A stretch of 64,000 nucleotides of DNA from Piscinibacter sp. HJYY11. Its GTDB lineage: Bacteria; Pseudomonadota; Gammaproteobacteria; Burkholderiales; Burkholderiaceae_C. Of the stretch, positions 9,782-19,288 are shown piece after piece. Every line of letters begins with the position of its first letter. The stretch's first letter is position 1. The translations under genes were made by a program, and so were the position numbers. The notes beneath the pieces were generated by a model, which did no database searches, had not been told where the DNA came from, and saw only the letters and a program-made list of their open reading frames with translations. The stretch covers positions 434,001 through 498,000 of the forward strand of contig NZ_JAERQZ010000001.1 in NCBI RefSeq assembly GCF_016735515.1, in the 5' to 3' direction.

Positions 9782-11497
9782 ATGGCCCGCGTCCTGGTCG
9801 TCGATGACCACGCCACCAACCGCGACCTGATCGCTACGCTGCTCGGCTATGCCGGGCACCAGGTCGACGAGGCCGCCGACGGGGCCGAAGCGCTGGAGAA
9901 GGTGCGCACCACCCGGCCGGCGCTCGTGATCTGCGACATCCTCATGCCCACGATGGACGGCTACGAATTCGCGCGCCGCCTGCGCGAGGAGCCGGGCATC
10001 GCCGCCACCGAGGTGATTTTCTGGACGGCCACCTTCATGGAGAGCGAGGCGCGCAAGCTCGCGGCCTCGTGCGGCGTGCACCAGATCCTCTTCAAGCCCT
10101 GCGAGCCGCAGGACGTGCTGGACGTGGTGCAGGCCGCGCTGGCCGGGCAGGGGCCGACCGGCCCGGCCGTCACCGTCGACGACTTCGACCGCGAGCACCT
10201 GCGCCTGGTCACCGACAAGCTGGTGGCGCAGTCCAACGAGCTGCTGCATGCCAACGAGCGCCTCTCGGCGCTGACCGAGCTCAACCTGCGCCTGGCCTCC
10301 GAGCGCGACCCGGTGGCCTTGCTCGACCAGGTGTGCCGCGGTGCACGCGACCTCATCGGTGCACGCTACGCCATCCTCGGCGTGCGGCAGAAGGACGACG
10401 CCGAGACGGTGCACTACGCCACCTGGGGTTTCGACCCCGAGGCCGCGGGCGGGCTCGGGCAGAGCGACCTGGCCGCGGGCGTGCTGGGCACGGTGATGCT
10501 GGAGCGCACACCCCGCCGCTTCTTCAACCCGTCAGGCGACCCGGTGCGCCTGGGCCTGCCGGCCAACTGCCCGCCGCTCACCAGCGGACTGGTGGCGCCG
10601 GTGGTCTCGCTGCACCAGTCGTACGGCTGGATCCTGCTCATCGACAAGGTGGGCCAGGACACCTTCGGCGACGAAGACGAGCACCTGCTCGCCATCCACG
10701 CCGCGCAGGCGGGCCGCATCTACGAGAACGGCAGCCTGTATCTGGCGATGAAGCACAACGCCGAGCAGCTGCAGATCGCCAACGAGACGCTGGAGCAGCG
10801 CGTGGAAGGCCGCACGGCGCAGCTGCGCGACATCATCGGCGGGCTGGAGAGCTTCAACCGCACCGTGTCGCACGACCTGCGCGGGCCGCTGGGCGGCATC
10901 GCCGGCGCATCGCGCAAGGCCTGCGAGTACCTGGCCAACGGGCAGACGGAGCGTGCCTCGCAGATGCTCGGGCTGATTGCCGCGAGCGCCGAGCGCACCG
11001 AGGCGCTGGTCAATGCGCTGCTGGCCTTGGCCCGGTCGAGCGAGACCGAGCTGCAGCGCCAGCGTGTCGACACGCAGGCGCTGGTGCGGGAGGCGGTGGC
11101 GGCCGTGCCGCAGGCGGCGGGCCGGACACCGGTGGCCTTCAGCATCGGCACCTTGCCCGAGGTGGACGCCGACCCCACGCTGCTGCGCCAGGTCTTCGTC
11201 AACCTCATCACCAACGCCGCCAAGTTTGCTGCCGCGGCCCCTGCACCGCAGGTGGAGGTGGGCGCTGCAGAAGAGGGCGGGCACACCGTCTTCCACGTGC
11301 GCGACAACGGCGTGGGCTTCGGCCCCGAGCAGGCGCAGCGGCTCTTCCAGCCCTTCCAGCGGCTGCATGGCGCGAAGTACGAAGGCTTCGGCCTCGGGCT
11401 GTCGATCGTCAAGCGCATCGTCGAGCGGCACCAGGGCCGCATCTGGGCCGAAGGCCGGCCCGGGCAGGGCGCCACCTTCTACTTCAGCGTCGGCTGA
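9782..11497 (+). CDS. Receiver-GAF-histidine kinase (REC-GAF-HisKA-HATPase)
   Basis: A 571-residue cytoplasmic kinase whose N-terminus is a receiver domain (phospho-acceptor D52 in CDILMPTMDGYEF; K in FKPCEP). A GAF domain at about 165-320 starts near the motif LNLRLASERDP. A short coiled coil leads into HisKA with H-box [11 protein letters not shown] (H364). The ATPase domain has NLITNAAKF, DNGVGF and [16 protein letters not shown]. Because the receiver comes first, its phosphorylation can gate the kinase. That fits an intermediate node fed by the PAS kinase and CheY-like protein just upstream. The kinase core is strikingly similar to the next gene (11643-12335). Confidence 0.93.
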   Translation: MARVLVVDDHATNRDLIATLLGYAGHQVDEAADGAEALEKVRTTRPALVICDILMPTMDGYEFARRLREEPGIAATEVIFWTATFMESEARKLAASCGVHQILFKPCEPQDVLDVVQAALAGQGPTGPAVTVDDFDREHLRLVTDKLVAQSNELLHANERLSALTELNLRLASERDPVALLDQVCRGARDLIGARYAILGVRQKDDAETVHYATWGFDPEAAGGLGQSDLAAGVLGTVMLERTPRRFFNPSGDPVRLGLPANCPPLTSGLVAPVVSLHQSYGWILLIDKVGQDTFGDEDEHLLAIHAAQAGRIYENGSLYLAMKHNAEQLQIANETLEQRVEGRTAQLRDIIGGLESFNRTVSHDLRGPLGGIAGASRKACEYLANGQTERASQMLGLIAASAERTEALVNALLALARSSETELQRQRVDTQALVREAVAAVPQAAGRTPVAFSIGTLPEVDADPTLLRQVFVNLITNAAKFAAAAPAPQVEVGAAEEGGHTVFHVRDNGVGFGPEQAQRLFQPFQRLHGAKYEGFGLGLSIVKRIVERHQGRIWAEGRPGQGATFYFSVG

Positions 11498-11642
11498 ACG
11501 CACCTCTTCGTGTTTTTCTGCACTGCTTTCGCGGCAGGGCTAGGGTTACCCATCATCTAAAACGAACGATAAAGAACTACAAAGGAAAGGAAGGGAAAAC
11601 AAACGATCAAAAAATGATCGACAGATGGGCCCTGGAGACAGC
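11498..11642. promoter_or_regulatory. AT-rich intergenic segment with imperfect direct repeats and an inverted repeat
   Basis: This gap before the sensorless kinase is far more A-rich than its surroundings. Two related 16-mers start at 11559 (AAAACGAACGATAAAG) and 11596 (AAAACAAACGATCAAA), 13 of 16 identical and 37 bp apart. A perfect inverted repeat CGATCA-AAAAA-TGATCG lies at 11604-11620. A GGAGA Shine-Dalgarno sequence at about 11633-11637 supports the start at 11643. The layout looks like a promoter/operator, implying the downstream kinase has its own control, but the binding protein is unknown. Confidence 0.45.
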
Positions 11643-12335
11643 ATGTGTGAGGTTCAAACTGAAGACCTGCGCGACACGGTGCGACGCCTGCGCAGCTTCA
11701 ACCACGGCGTGTCGCACGACCTGCGCGGGCCGCTGGGCGCGCTGAGCGGCATCACGCGGCTGGCCATGCATGCGATCGAGCGCAGCGACACCGCGCGGGC
11801 GATGCAGCTGCTGTCGACCACCGCACTGCAGACCGACGCGCTCTGCGGCCTCGTGATGGCGCTGCTGGCCGTGGCCGAAGGCGACCGCCTCCCCGAAGAG
11901 CGGCTCGACCTGCGCGAGGTCGTCGTCGAGGCGATCGAGCACCTGGCCCTGGTCGGCACGGCACCGCTGCCGCACATCCGCGTGGCGCCGCTCTTCTTCG
12001 TGCGCGGCTCGCGCGTGCTGCTGCGGCAGGTGTTCGTCAACCTGCTCGGCAACGCGCTGAAGTTCACCCGCGAGCGCGCGGTGCCGGTGGTCGAGGTGGA
12101 CCTCGGCGCGCCGGGCACGGTCGTCGTGCGCGACAACGGCATCGGCTTCGATGCGTCGGCAGCCTGCGGCTTGTTCGAGCCGTTCCAGCGGCTGCACGAC
12201 GCGGCGCACCCCGGCATGGGCATCGGCCTGAGCCTCGTCAAGCGCATCGTCGAGCGCCATGGCGGCCGCGTCTGGGCCGAGTCGGCGCCGGGCCAGGGCG
12301 CCTGCTTCCACTTCACGCTGCCCGCGGCCGAGTGA
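11643..12335 (+). CDS. Sensorless histidine kinase (HisKA-HATPase only)
   Basis: A 230-residue protein consisting of little more than a kinase core. The H-box [12 protein letters not shown] has H25. The ATPase domain shows [16 protein letters not shown] and [18 protein letters not shown]. There is no PAS, GAF, receiver or membrane segment. It aligns well with the C-terminal half of the preceding kinase ([29 protein letters not shown]), so it is probably a duplicated and truncated paralogue. ATG 11643 is chosen because GGAGA precedes it at suitable spacing; an in-frame ATG at 11625 is the alternative. It may heterodimerise with the upstream kinase or act as an adaptor (inference). Confidence 0.85.
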   Translation: MCEVQTEDLRDTVRRLRSFNHGVSHDLRGPLGALSGITRLAMHAIERSDTARAMQLLSTTALQTDALCGLVMALLAVAEGDRLPEERLDLREVVVEAIEHLALVGTAPLPHIRVAPLFFVRGSRVLLRQVFVNLLGNALKFTRERAVPVVEVDLGAPGTVVVRDNGIGFDASAACGLFEPFQRLHDAAHPGMGIGLSLVKRIVERHGGRVWAESAPGQGACFHFTLPAAE

Positions 12336-12369
12336 CTTCCCCCCTGAACCTGCAACGGACACACACACC

Positions 12370-13995
12370 ATGAACCGCTTCCGCAATCTTCCGGTCGGCC
12401 TGCGGCTGACGCTCGGCTTCGGCGCCTGCGGCGCACTGCTGCTGGCCATCGCGGCCTTCGCCTGGTGGGTGATCGCCGGCATGAAACAGAGCGTCGACGT
12501 CATCGTGGCCGAGAACAACCGCAAGAGCGAGCTGGCCTGGCACATGCGCGCCGACCTCGAGGCGGTGGCGCGCGCGGTGCGCAACGTCATCGTCACGCGC
12601 GACGCGGCCGTGCAGGCCAAGCAGCGCGAGGCGCAGGCCGCCGCACGCAGCCGCTTCGACCCGGCGCACCAGGCCTTGGGCGAGCTGCTGGTCGACGACG
12701 AGGAGCGTGCGCTGCACGCCAAGATCGGCCAGCTTCGCGGCGTGGTGCTGCCCCTGCTCGACGAGGTGATGGACCAGGCCTCGCGCGGCATGAAGGAGAT
12801 GGCCAGCGAGACGCTGATCGAGAAGGTGCAGGGCCCGCAGACGGAATGGATCGATGCGATGCAGGGCCTCATCGACCTGCAGTCGCGCCGCACCGCCGAG
12901 CGCGTCGAGGCCATGGGTCGCCAGCAACGCCTGTCGACGCTGGCGCTGCTGGGCGGCATGGTGCTGGCGGTGCTGCTCAGCGTGGCGATGGGCGCGGCGA
13001 TCACACGCACGCTGGTGCGTCAGCTCGGCGGCGAGCCACGCTATGCGCGCGACGTGGCGCGCCGCATCGCGGCGGGTGATCTGGGCGAGGCGATCCAGCT
13101 GCGCCCCGGCGACCGCGACAGCCTGCTCGCCGCCATGACGGAGATGCAGCTCTCGCTGCGCACGATGGTCTCGGGCATCCAGCAATCGGCCGATGCCGTG
13201 CTGGCCGCCAGTGCCGAGATCGCACAAGGCAACCAGGACCTGAGCGCGCGCACCGAGCAGCAGGCCGCCAACCTGCAGCGCACCAGCAGCGCGATGACCG
13301 AGCTGACCGAGACAGTGCGCCACAGCACGGCGTCGGCCCGGCAGGCGAGCGACCTGGCCAGCACGGCGTCGGGTGTTGCCGCGCGCGGCAGCGAGGCGGT
13401 GGGCGAAGTCGTGCAGCGCATGAACGAGATCCAGGCGTCGAGCCAGCGCGTCACCGAGATCATCGGCGTCATCGACGGCATCGCGTTCCAGACGAACATC
13501 CTGGCGCTGAATGCCGCGGTCGAGGCCGCGCGCGCCGGCGAGCAGGGGCGTGGCTTCGCGGTGGTGGCGAGCGAGGTGCGCTCGCTGGCGCAACGCAGTG
13601 CCGAAGCGGCCAAGGAGATCGCCGCGCTGATCTCCGACAGCGTGGACCGGGTGGAAGGCGGCAACCGGTTGGTGAAGCAGGCCGGCACCACCATGGCCGA
13701 GATCGTGCAGCGCGTGCAGGAGGTGTCGACGCTCATGAGCGAGATCACCGCCGCGTCGGTGCAGCAGGAAGACGGCATCGGCGACATCGGAAAAGCGGTG
13801 TACGACCTCGACACCACGACCCAGCACAACGCCGCGCTCGTGGAGGAGAACGCCGCGGCCGCCGGCAGCCTGCGCGAGCAGGCGACGCGCCTGGCGCAGA
13901 CGGTCGGGCAGTTCCGGCTCAGCGAGGCGGCCCTGGCGCAGGCCGAGGCCGCGGCCCCCGCGGCGGGGATGCCGCTGGCCGCGTCTCCGGCATAG
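12370..13995 (+). CDS. Methyl-accepting chemotaxis protein
   Basis: A 541-residue membrane chemoreceptor of the Tsr/Tar layout used in Burkholderiales. TM1 is at about residues 12-33, followed by a helical periplasmic sensor region of about 155 residues (four-helix-bundle type). TM2 is near 193-213 ([16 protein letters not shown]), then HAMP. The signalling domain contains the conserved tip [19 protein letters not shown]. The C-terminus is Ala/Pro-rich with no NWETF-type methyltransferase tether. The start at 12370 follows an ACAC-rich leader and gives a normal N-terminal TM. No che genes adjoin it, so it probably feeds a chemosensory array encoded elsewhere; a link to the kinases upstream is only positional. 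Confidence 0.95.
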   Translation: MNRFRNLPVGLRLTLGFGACGALLLAIAAFAWWVIAGMKQSVDVIVAENNRKSELAWHMRADLEAVARAVRNVIVTRDAAVQAKQREAQAAARSRFDPAHQALGELLVDDEERALHAKIGQLRGVVLPLLDEVMDQASRGMKEMASETLIEKVQGPQTEWIDAMQGLIDLQSRRTAERVEAMGRQQRLSTLALLGGMVLAVLLSVAMGAAITRTLVRQLGGEPRYARDVARRIAAGDLGEAIQLRPGDRDSLLAAMTEMQLSLRTMVSGIQQSADAVLAASAEIAQGNQDLSARTEQQAANLQRTSSAMTELTETVRHSTASARQASDLASTASGVAARGSEAVGEVVQRMNEIQASSQRVTEIIGVIDGIAFQTNILALNAAVEAARAGEQGRGFAVVASEVRSLAQRSAEAAKEIAALISDSVDRVEGGNRLVKQAGTTMAEIVQRVQEVSTLMSEITAASVQQEDGIGDIGKAVYDLDTTTQHNAALVEENAAAAGSLREQATRLAQTVGQFRLSEAALAQAEAAAPAAGMPLAASPA

Positions 13996-14026
13996 GACGA
14001 GTGCTGCCCGCGACGGGGGCAAGGTC

Positions 14027-14059
14027 TTGCGGCAGGGGCAGCGTGGGGACGTGCCGCAA
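14027..14059 (+). terminator. Inverted repeat after the chemoreceptor gene
   Basis: Perfect 8-bp arms TTGCGGCA (14027-14034) and TGCCGCAA (14052-14059) are separated by a 17-nt G-rich loop, 32 bp past the chemoreceptor stop. No T-run follows, so it is at best a weak or factor-assisted terminator, or an unrecognised operator. Confidence 0.3.
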
Positions 14060-14065
14060 ACTGCT

Positions 14066-14079
14066 CTGATCGGCATCAA
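14066..14079 (+). promoter_or_regulatory. FNR/ANR-type box upstream of the class II ribonucleotide reductase
   Basis: CTGAT-CGGC-ATCAA matches the FNR/ANR consensus TTGAT-N4-ATCAA at nine of ten positions. Its centre (14072.5) would place a class II FNR promoter start (-41.5) at about 14114. That leaves a leader of about 20 nt to the ATG at 14135, with a TACCGT-like -10 at 14103-14108. The geometry fits oxygen-limited activation of the reductase. A 14-mer identical to part of this box recurs at 45520-45533. Confidence 0.6.
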
Positions 14080-14134
14080 GGACGCCGCGCGGTGCGCGGG
14101 CGTACCGTGAGCACCCCTCAGGAAAGCCACGACC

Positions 14135-17029
14135 ATGCATGAGACGAGCGACCCCACCGTCCACACCCGCGCCAACCTGCCGGCGCAGGAGATCAGCAAC
14201 GAGGTGCTGATCGAGAAATACGCCAAGGGCGACGAGCGCAGCATCGCCGCCGTGTACCAGCGCGTCGCACGTGCGCTCGCGCAGGCCGAGCCCGGCGCGG
14301 CGCGGGCGCAGTGGGAAGAGCGTTTTGCGCAGGCCCTGCGGCAAGGCTTCGTGCCGGCCGGGCGCATCCAGTCCGCTGCCGGCACCGGCTTGTCGGCCAC
14401 GCTCATCAACTGCTTCGTGCAGCCAGTCGGCGACTCGATCGCCCAGGCCGACGACGGCCACCCCGGCATCTACATCGCGCTCACCGAGGCGGCTGAGACC
14501 ATGCGCCGCGGCGGCGGCGTGGGCTACGACTTCAGCCGCATCCGCCCGCGCGGTGCGTGGGTGGGCAGCACGCAGAGCAGCGCCTCGGGGCCGGTGAGCT
14601 ACATGCGCGTGTTCGACCGCTCCTGCGAGACGGTGGAGAGCGCCGGCGCACGGCGCGGCGCGCAGATGGGCGTGCTGCGCTGCGACCACCCCGACATCGA
14701 GGAGTTCATCCACGCCAAGGACGAAGGCGACCTGCGCAACTTCAACATCAGCGTGGGCGTGACCGACGCCTTCATGGAAGCGGTGCAGGCCGATGCCGAC
14801 TTCGCCCTCGTTCACCGCGCCGAGCCGGGTGTGGCGCAGAAGGAGGCCGGTGCGCACCAGGCGAATGGCGTGTGGGTCTACCGCAAGGTGAGGGCACGCG
14901 ACCTGTGGGAGCAGGTCATGCGCTCCACCTACGACCATGCCGAGCCCGGCGTGCTGTTCCTCGACCGCATCAACGCCGACAACAACCTGTCGTACTGCGA
15001 GACGATCGCGAGCACGAACCCGTGCGCGGAGCAACCGCTGCCGCCCTACGGCTGCTGCTGCCTCGGCTCCATCGACCTCACGCGTTTCGTGCTCGACCCC
15101 TTCGAGCCCAACGCGCGCTTCGATGACGAGGGTTTCACCAGGCTCTGCAAGGTGTCGGTGCGCATGCTCGACAACGTGCTCGACGTGACGGTGTGGCCGC
15201 TGCCGCAGCAGCAGGAGGAAGCGCGCAACAAGCGGCGCGTGGGGCTGGGCTTCACCGGCCTGGGCGACGCGCTCATCATGCTCAACCTGCGCTACGACAC
15301 GCCCGAAGCGCGTGCGATGGCGCGGCGCATTTCGGAAGCGATGCGCGATGCCGCCTACGAGGCCTCGGTCGACCTCGCGCAGGAGCGTGGCGCCTTCCCG
15401 CTTTTCAATGCCGACCTCTTCCTGCGCAAGGGCAACTTCGCCTCGCGCCTGCCCGCGAGCCTGCGCGAGCGCATCCGCGCGCACGGGCTGCGCAACTCGC
15501 ACCTGTTGTCGATCGCACCCACCGGCACCATCAGCCTCGCGTTTGCCGACAACGCGAGCAACGGCATCGAGCCTCCTTTCAGCTGGAGCTATGTGCGCAA
15601 GAAGCGCATGCCCGATGGCAGCTTCAAGGAGTACGCGGTCGAAGACCACGCCTGGCGGCTCTACCGCCACCTGAAGGGCGAGGACGCACCGCTCACCCCC
15701 GCCTTCGTGACGGCGCTGGAGATGAGCGCACAGGATCACGCGGCGATGGTCGCGGCCGTCGCCCCGTGCATCGACACCGCCATCTCCAAGACCGTCAACG
15801 TGCCGGCCGACTACCCGTATGCCGACTTCCAGAACCTCTACATGCAGGCATGGCAGTCGGGCCTGAAGGGGCTCGCGACCTACCGGCCCAACGCCGTGCT
15901 GGGCTCGGTGCTCAGCACCACGCCGCAAGGCCAGAAGGCCAGCCCCGCGGTGATGACGCTCAACGATGCGAACCAGCGCCTCGCGCTCGACCGATTGCCC
16001 GCGCCGGTGCTCTCGTCGCTGCGCTGGCCCGGCCGGCCCGAGCTGCCTGGCGGCAACGCGGCGTGGACCTTCATGGTCCACCATCCGTTCGGCGAGTTCG
16101 CGCTCTTCGTCGGCGAGTTGGCCGGTGACGACGGTGCACCCAAGCCCTTCGAGGTGTGGGTCAACGGCGCGGAGCAACCACGCGGCCTGGGCGCGCTGGC
16201 CAAGACCTTGTCGATGGACCTGCGCGCCAACGACCCGGCCTGGCTGCAATTGAAGCTCGATGCATTGGCGACCGTGGCGGAAGAGCGTGCGTTCGAGATG
16301 CCGTTCCCACCGAATGGCGAGCGGCGCCTGTTCCCCGGCGTCGTGGCGGCCACGGCGGCGGTGATCCGCTGGCGCTGCGAGCAGCTCAAGGCGCTGCCGC
16401 GGCTGGGCGGCAGTTCGCCCACGCCGGTGATCGACGCGATGTTTGCGAGGGACGAGCCTCACACCGGCCCCTCCGGCACGCTCGCGTGGGCGGTCGACGT
16501 GCACAACCCGGCCACCGACGAAGCCTTCACGCTCACGCTCAAGGAGGTGACGCTGCCCGGCCCGGACGGCGTGGCCGTCACGCGGCCGTGTGCGGTGGGC
16601 TTCTCGGGCAACTACCCGCGCGCGCTCGACGGCCTGGCCCGCGTGCTCTCGCTCGACATGCGCGTGATCGACCCGGCCTGGATCGGCATGAAGCTGCGCA
16701 AGCTGCTCAACTATGCCGAGCCGCTCGGCCACTTCATGGCCTTCGTGCCCGGCCTGCCGCACGGCGAGCGCCGCCAGCAGACGTGGCCCTCGACGGTGGC
16801 CTACCTCGCGCGCCTGATCATCCACCGCTACGCGATGCTGGGCGTGCTGACGGAGCAGGGCTACCCGGTGCGCGACATGGGCGTGCTCGAGTCACCGCAA
16901 GACCGCGACACCACCACCACGCCGCTCATCAGCGGCAAGGTCTGCCCCGAGTGCGGCAACCCGAACGTGATCCACAAGGACGGGTGCGATTTCTGCACCG
17001 CGTGCGGGTATGTGGGGCAGTGCGGGTGA
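14135..17029 (+). CDS. nrdJ: Adenosylcobalamin-dependent (class II) ribonucleoside-diphosphate reductase
   Basis: A 964-residue B12-dependent ribonucleotide reductase, which makes deoxyribonucleotides without needing oxygen. The radical-site triad NPCAE is present (N295, C297, E299), with a redox cysteine in ATLINCFV (C93) and a second in the GCCCLGS stretch. TG(S)xS-type and GIEPPFSW barrel elements are intact. The C-terminal third holds two TSCPD-like repeats (about residues 640-740 and 785-880), both containing a LS.D.R..DPAW motif. A C-terminal zinc-ribbon-like tail follows ([21 protein letters not shown]), typical of NrdJ, where it shuttles reducing equivalents. The gene stands alone; no nrdAB is in the window. 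The FNR-type box upstream suggests induction at low oxygen. Confidence 0.95.
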   Translation: MHETSDPTVHTRANLPAQEISNEVLIEKYAKGDERSIAAVYQRVARALAQAEPGAARAQWEERFAQALRQGFVPAGRIQSAAGTGLSATLINCFVQPVGDSIAQADDGHPGIYIALTEAAETMRRGGGVGYDFSRIRPRGAWVGSTQSSASGPVSYMRVFDRSCETVESAGARRGAQMGVLRCDHPDIEEFIHAKDEGDLRNFNISVGVTDAFMEAVQADADFALVHRAEPGVAQKEAGAHQANGVWVYRKVRARDLWEQVMRSTYDHAEPGVLFLDRINADNNLSYCETIASTNPCAEQPLPPYGCCCLGSIDLTRFVLDPFEPNARFDDEGFTRLCKVSVRMLDNVLDVTVWPLPQQQEEARNKRRVGLGFTGLGDALIMLNLRYDTPEARAMARRISEAMRDAAYEASVDLAQERGAFPLFNADLFLRKGNFASRLPASLRERIRAHGLRNSHLLSIAPTGTISLAFADNASNGIEPPFSWSYVRKKRMPDGSFKEYAVEDHAWRLYRHLKGEDAPLTPAFVTALEMSAQDHAAMVAAVAPCIDTAISKTVNVPADYPYADFQNLYMQAWQSGLKGLATYRPNAVLGSVLSTTPQGQKASPAVMTLNDANQRLALDRLPAPVLSSLRWPGRPELPGGNAAWTFMVHHPFGEFALFVGELAGDDGAPKPFEVWVNGAEQPRGLGALAKTLSMDLRANDPAWLQLKLDALATVAEERAFEMPFPPNGERRLFPGVVAATAAVIRWRCEQLKALPRLGGSSPTPVIDAMFARDEPHTGPSGTLAWAVDVHNPATDEAFTLTLKEVTLPGPDGVAVTRPCAVGFSGNYPRALDGLARVLSLDMRVIDPAWIGMKLRKLLNYAEPLGHFMAFVPGLPHGERRQQTWPSTVAYLARLIIHRYAMLGVLTEQGYPVRDMGVLESPQDRDTTTTPLISGKVCPECGNPNVIHKDGCDFCTACGYVGQCG

Positions 17030-17212
17030 GAGGCGCCCGCTCGCGTCTCGAGTTGTGGGATACCGCACAAGGTGAGCCTTGTACGTCATATGCTGAACCC
17101 GCCAACCAGCATAAGCGAAGTATCAGTAGGCGTGCGAGTCGACTGTCCGCATCTGGGAATCGAAGTTCACGATGCCCTGGAGATCTCGGAGCAAACCGTG
17201 CAATGTCGTTGG

Positions 17213-17590
17213 CTAGCGTCTAGCCACGGTTTTTTTTGGCGGTTCCCGGTAGCGAAAGTAGCGAGTTTCAACAGACAACGTCCACTCTTGAAGACGTTGC
17301 ACAACCTTCCGCGCTGATCTTGTGTCCCCGGCGAATAGGAGCATGCCTTCGGCCCGGTCTATGACTTCTCCGCCCGCCTGCACTACAGCGTTGAGCGCAA
17401 ACAGAGAAGCGGCGACTGTTGGGCTGGGGACGACGGAACGCAGGACATAGCGATTTGTCGCGCGCGTGTCATCCCTACTGAATTGTGAACACGCCTCGTT
17501 TACCGGAGGAGGGGCTCCCTCAGCAGTGAAATCACTCTGCTGCTTCGCTAGCGAAGCTTTCAACCCTTCCTCCTTCGTCATCGTTCGCAT
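17213..17590 (-). CDS. Hypothetical protein
   Basis: A 125-residue protein not matched to a known family. It has a charged N-terminal third, then a mixed alpha/beta-looking segment (SLFALNAVVQAGGEVI, GMLLFAGDTRSARKVVQRL) and a basic C-terminus. ATG 17590 is preferred because GGAG sits 6 nt upstream; TTG 17632 and ATG 17596 are in-frame alternatives. It lies downstream of the small gene 17643-17828 on the same strand. Codon use is less GC-biased than in neighbouring housekeeping genes, which hints at acquired DNA. A shorter plus-strand reading frame overlaps its 3' end and is less convincing. Confidence 0.5.
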   Translation of the reverse strand: MRTMTKEEGLKASLAKQQSDFTAEGAPPPVNEACSQFSRDDTRATNRYVLRSVVPSPTVAASLFALNAVVQAGGEVIDRAEGMLLFAGDTRSARKVVQRLQEWTLSVETRYFRYREPPKKTVARR

Positions 17591-17642
17591 CTGCATCTCC
17601 GTAATGAAAGGTGTGCCTGAAGCCCGTTGCAAGCAGACGGCG

Positions 17643-17828
17643 CTACTCCGTAGGGTTCTCCGTGCGTTGCCTTCTCATGCGCTCCAGCATCTCGGTCTCT
17701 AGGCTCTCCACATGGAAGTAGGCCTCCATGTACCTCTCATGGATCCCTGAGGCCTTCCATGCGGCGAGGTCCAGTTCTGCCCTACGCAGGCGCTGAGCAA
17801 TCGATGCAAGATCTTCGCGGTAGCTCAT
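17643..17828 (-). CDS. Small helical hypothetical protein
   Basis: A 61-residue, highly charged protein predicted to be almost entirely helical (heptad-like REDLASIAQRLRRAELDL, then ESLETEMLERMRRQR). No family was recognised. It starts at an ATG 25 bp after the OmpA-family gene on the same strand and precedes the 17213-17590 gene. The Shine-Dalgarno sequence is weak. Composition supports a real small protein, but it could be spurious. Confidence 0.45.
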   Translation of the reverse strand: MSYREDLASIAQRLRRAELDLAAWKASGIHERYMEAYFHVESLETEMLERMRRQRTENPTE

Positions 17829-17853
17829 GACGCGAGAGGGAGGCGTCGTGAGC

Positions 17854-18741
17854 TCACGGCCGGTCCTGCGAAATGATCATCTCGACTCGCCGGTTCATCT
17901 GGCGTCCGAGCGCAGTGCCGTTGTCCGCAACTGGAGAATCTTCGCCGCGTGACGCTGTACGCAGTCGCGCCGCAGGAACGCCAAGGCTCGTCAGTGCAGT
18001 CGCGACCGCAGTCGCACGTCGGCCAGAGAGTTCACGGTTGGAGCTTTCGGAACCGACGTTGTCCGTGAATCCCTCAATCGAAGCCGAGCGGCTGGCATCC
18101 TGTAAAACCTCGGCAAGCTTTCGCAACTGGCGCGAAGAGCCCTCGCGTAACGCGGAGCTCCCGGTGTCGAACAGCACGTCGCCCAGTGTGACCACCAGCC
18201 CGCGGTCCGTCTTCTTCGCATTCAGATCGGCCAGCAAGCTCTCCAGATCGTTCACGCGCGACTTCTGCTCGCCAAGCTCCTGGTCCTTTCGCATCGAGCG
18301 CTGCTCGGCAGCCGCGAGCTCGGAAGACTTGGTCGCGCTGGCCCGTTCGGCCTCGTTGCGCTCCCGTGTGGCAGTGTCAGCCTCTGCGGTACGTGCGGAC
18401 AGGCGAGTCCGGTCGCGTTCGGCTGCTGCGTTGGTGGTGACGGCCTGATCAGCCAGGCTCGCGGCCGTTTCCTGGGCCAGCGTAACCCGTTGGCCCGTGA
18501 TGTAGGCGTGGTGATCGACGATGGCCGGACTCCCGTCTGCGGCCCAGGTTTTCTCGGTCAATTGCAGCGCCTGCTCCGCGCGCTTGAGCTCCATCGGAGC
18601 ATGCGCTGCGATGCGCGAATCTGCCTGCGCGGCTTTGACCCGCAGACGGGCCTGCTCCAGAGAACTGCTCGGCACAGGGGCCGTGGCGCAAGCCATCAGG
18701 ACGGCTGCAGCAATGGGTGAAGCCAGGAAGCGGGCGTTCAT
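17854..18741 (-). CDS. OmpA-family lipoprotein with DUF4398-like N-terminus
   Basis: A 295-residue envelope protein. The signal sequence ends in a lipobox (LMACAT, Cys18), so it should be outer-membrane anchored. Residues 25-80 resemble the DUF4398 helical domain. A long coiled coil spans about 90-185, and an OmpA-type peptidoglycan-binding domain covers about 190-290 (GDVLFDTGSSAL, then GFTDNVGS, NRELSGRRA, GRQMNRRVE). It probably links the outer membrane to the cell wall. Its ATG overlaps the stop of the upstream DUF4398 gene (ATGA), so translation is coupled and the two products likely work together. This lipoprotein pair is common in proteobacteria near stress genes (family knowledge). 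Confidence 0.9.
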   Translation of the reverse strand: MNARFLASPIAAAVLMACATAPVPSSSLEQARLRVKAAQADSRIAAHAPMELKRAEQALQLTEKTWAADGSPAIVDHHAYITGQRVTLAQETAASLADQAVTTNAAAERDRTRLSARTAEADTATRERNEAERASATKSSELAAAEQRSMRKDQELGEQKSRVNDLESLLADLNAKKTDRGLVVTLGDVLFDTGSSALREGSSRQLRKLAEVLQDASRSASIEGFTDNVGSESSNRELSGRRATAVATALTSLGVPAARLRTASRGEDSPVADNGTALGRQMNRRVEMIISQDRP

Positions 18742-19139
18742 GGCAAGCTCCTGGGGCCGCGCGAGGCCTTGCGATCGACTTCGTCGCGGAGTGCAGCGGC
18801 GGCGTTCTCTGTCTCCTGCGCGGCCCTCCGAGAACGCACGGCCTGTGCGTGCATCTCCGCCACCTCGGCGTCGACCTGTGCCTGCTCTGCAAGCCGCGCG
18901 GCACGATCAAACTGCTTCGCATCCTGCGCATCCTTGGCCCGTGCCAGCTTCGACTTGGCGAGCTGAAGCTCCGCAGGTGCGAGATCAGCGGTGCCCATGC
19001 TGCTGGCTCGCTGAACGGCGGCTTCGGCCAGCGACATCTGCTGGGTTGGGGGCGCCGGGCTCGCACAGGCCGCCATGACGGCTAGCAAACTGGCGCACAG
19101 GATCCCGGTGGCAATGGGGGTAGAGATGAGGTTTGACAT
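18738..19139 (-). CDS. DUF4398 domain lipoprotein
   Basis: A 133-residue secreted protein. A signal peptide ends at a lipobox-like AVMAACAS. An Ala/Glu/Lys-rich helical DUF4398 domain follows (LAPAELQLAKSKLARAKDA, residues about 50-115). ATG 19139 has AGGAAG just upstream; a GTG at 19154 is a less likely start. Its stop overlaps the start of the OmpA-family gene. It resembles the N-terminal part of that gene, so the pair may derive from a duplication with domain fusion. The function of DUF4398 is unknown; periplasmic structural roles are usually assumed. Confidence 0.85.
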   Translation of the reverse strand: MSNLISTPIATGILCASLLAVMAACASPAPPTQQMSLAEAAVQRASSMGTADLAPAELQLAKSKLARAKDAQDAKQFDRAARLAEQAQVDAEVAEMHAQAVRSRRAAQETENAAAALRDEVDRKASRGPRSLP

Positions 19140-19288
19140 ACGCTTCCTTCGCACCGGGACGGCGCAACCAGGAGCGGCATGCGAACGGCGGGGTTGATGC
19201 AGTGTGAGGGGCAGGTCGCCTCTGATCTGTCTGCCAGCGCACCATCCGCAGGTTCAGGCTTCGCGACCGCGTGTAGGAGAGTGGCCCG

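Noticed and set aside
13919..16825. 968-codon minus-strand frame opposite nrdJ
   Set aside because: It lacks recognisable motifs and lies fully within the ribonucleotide reductase gene, whose NPCAE and zinc-tail motifs are certain.
17072..17317. Plus-strand 81-codon frame after nrdJ
   Set aside because: Starts at GTG without a good Shine-Dalgarno sequence and overlaps the 3' end of the more convincing minus-strand gene 17213-17590.
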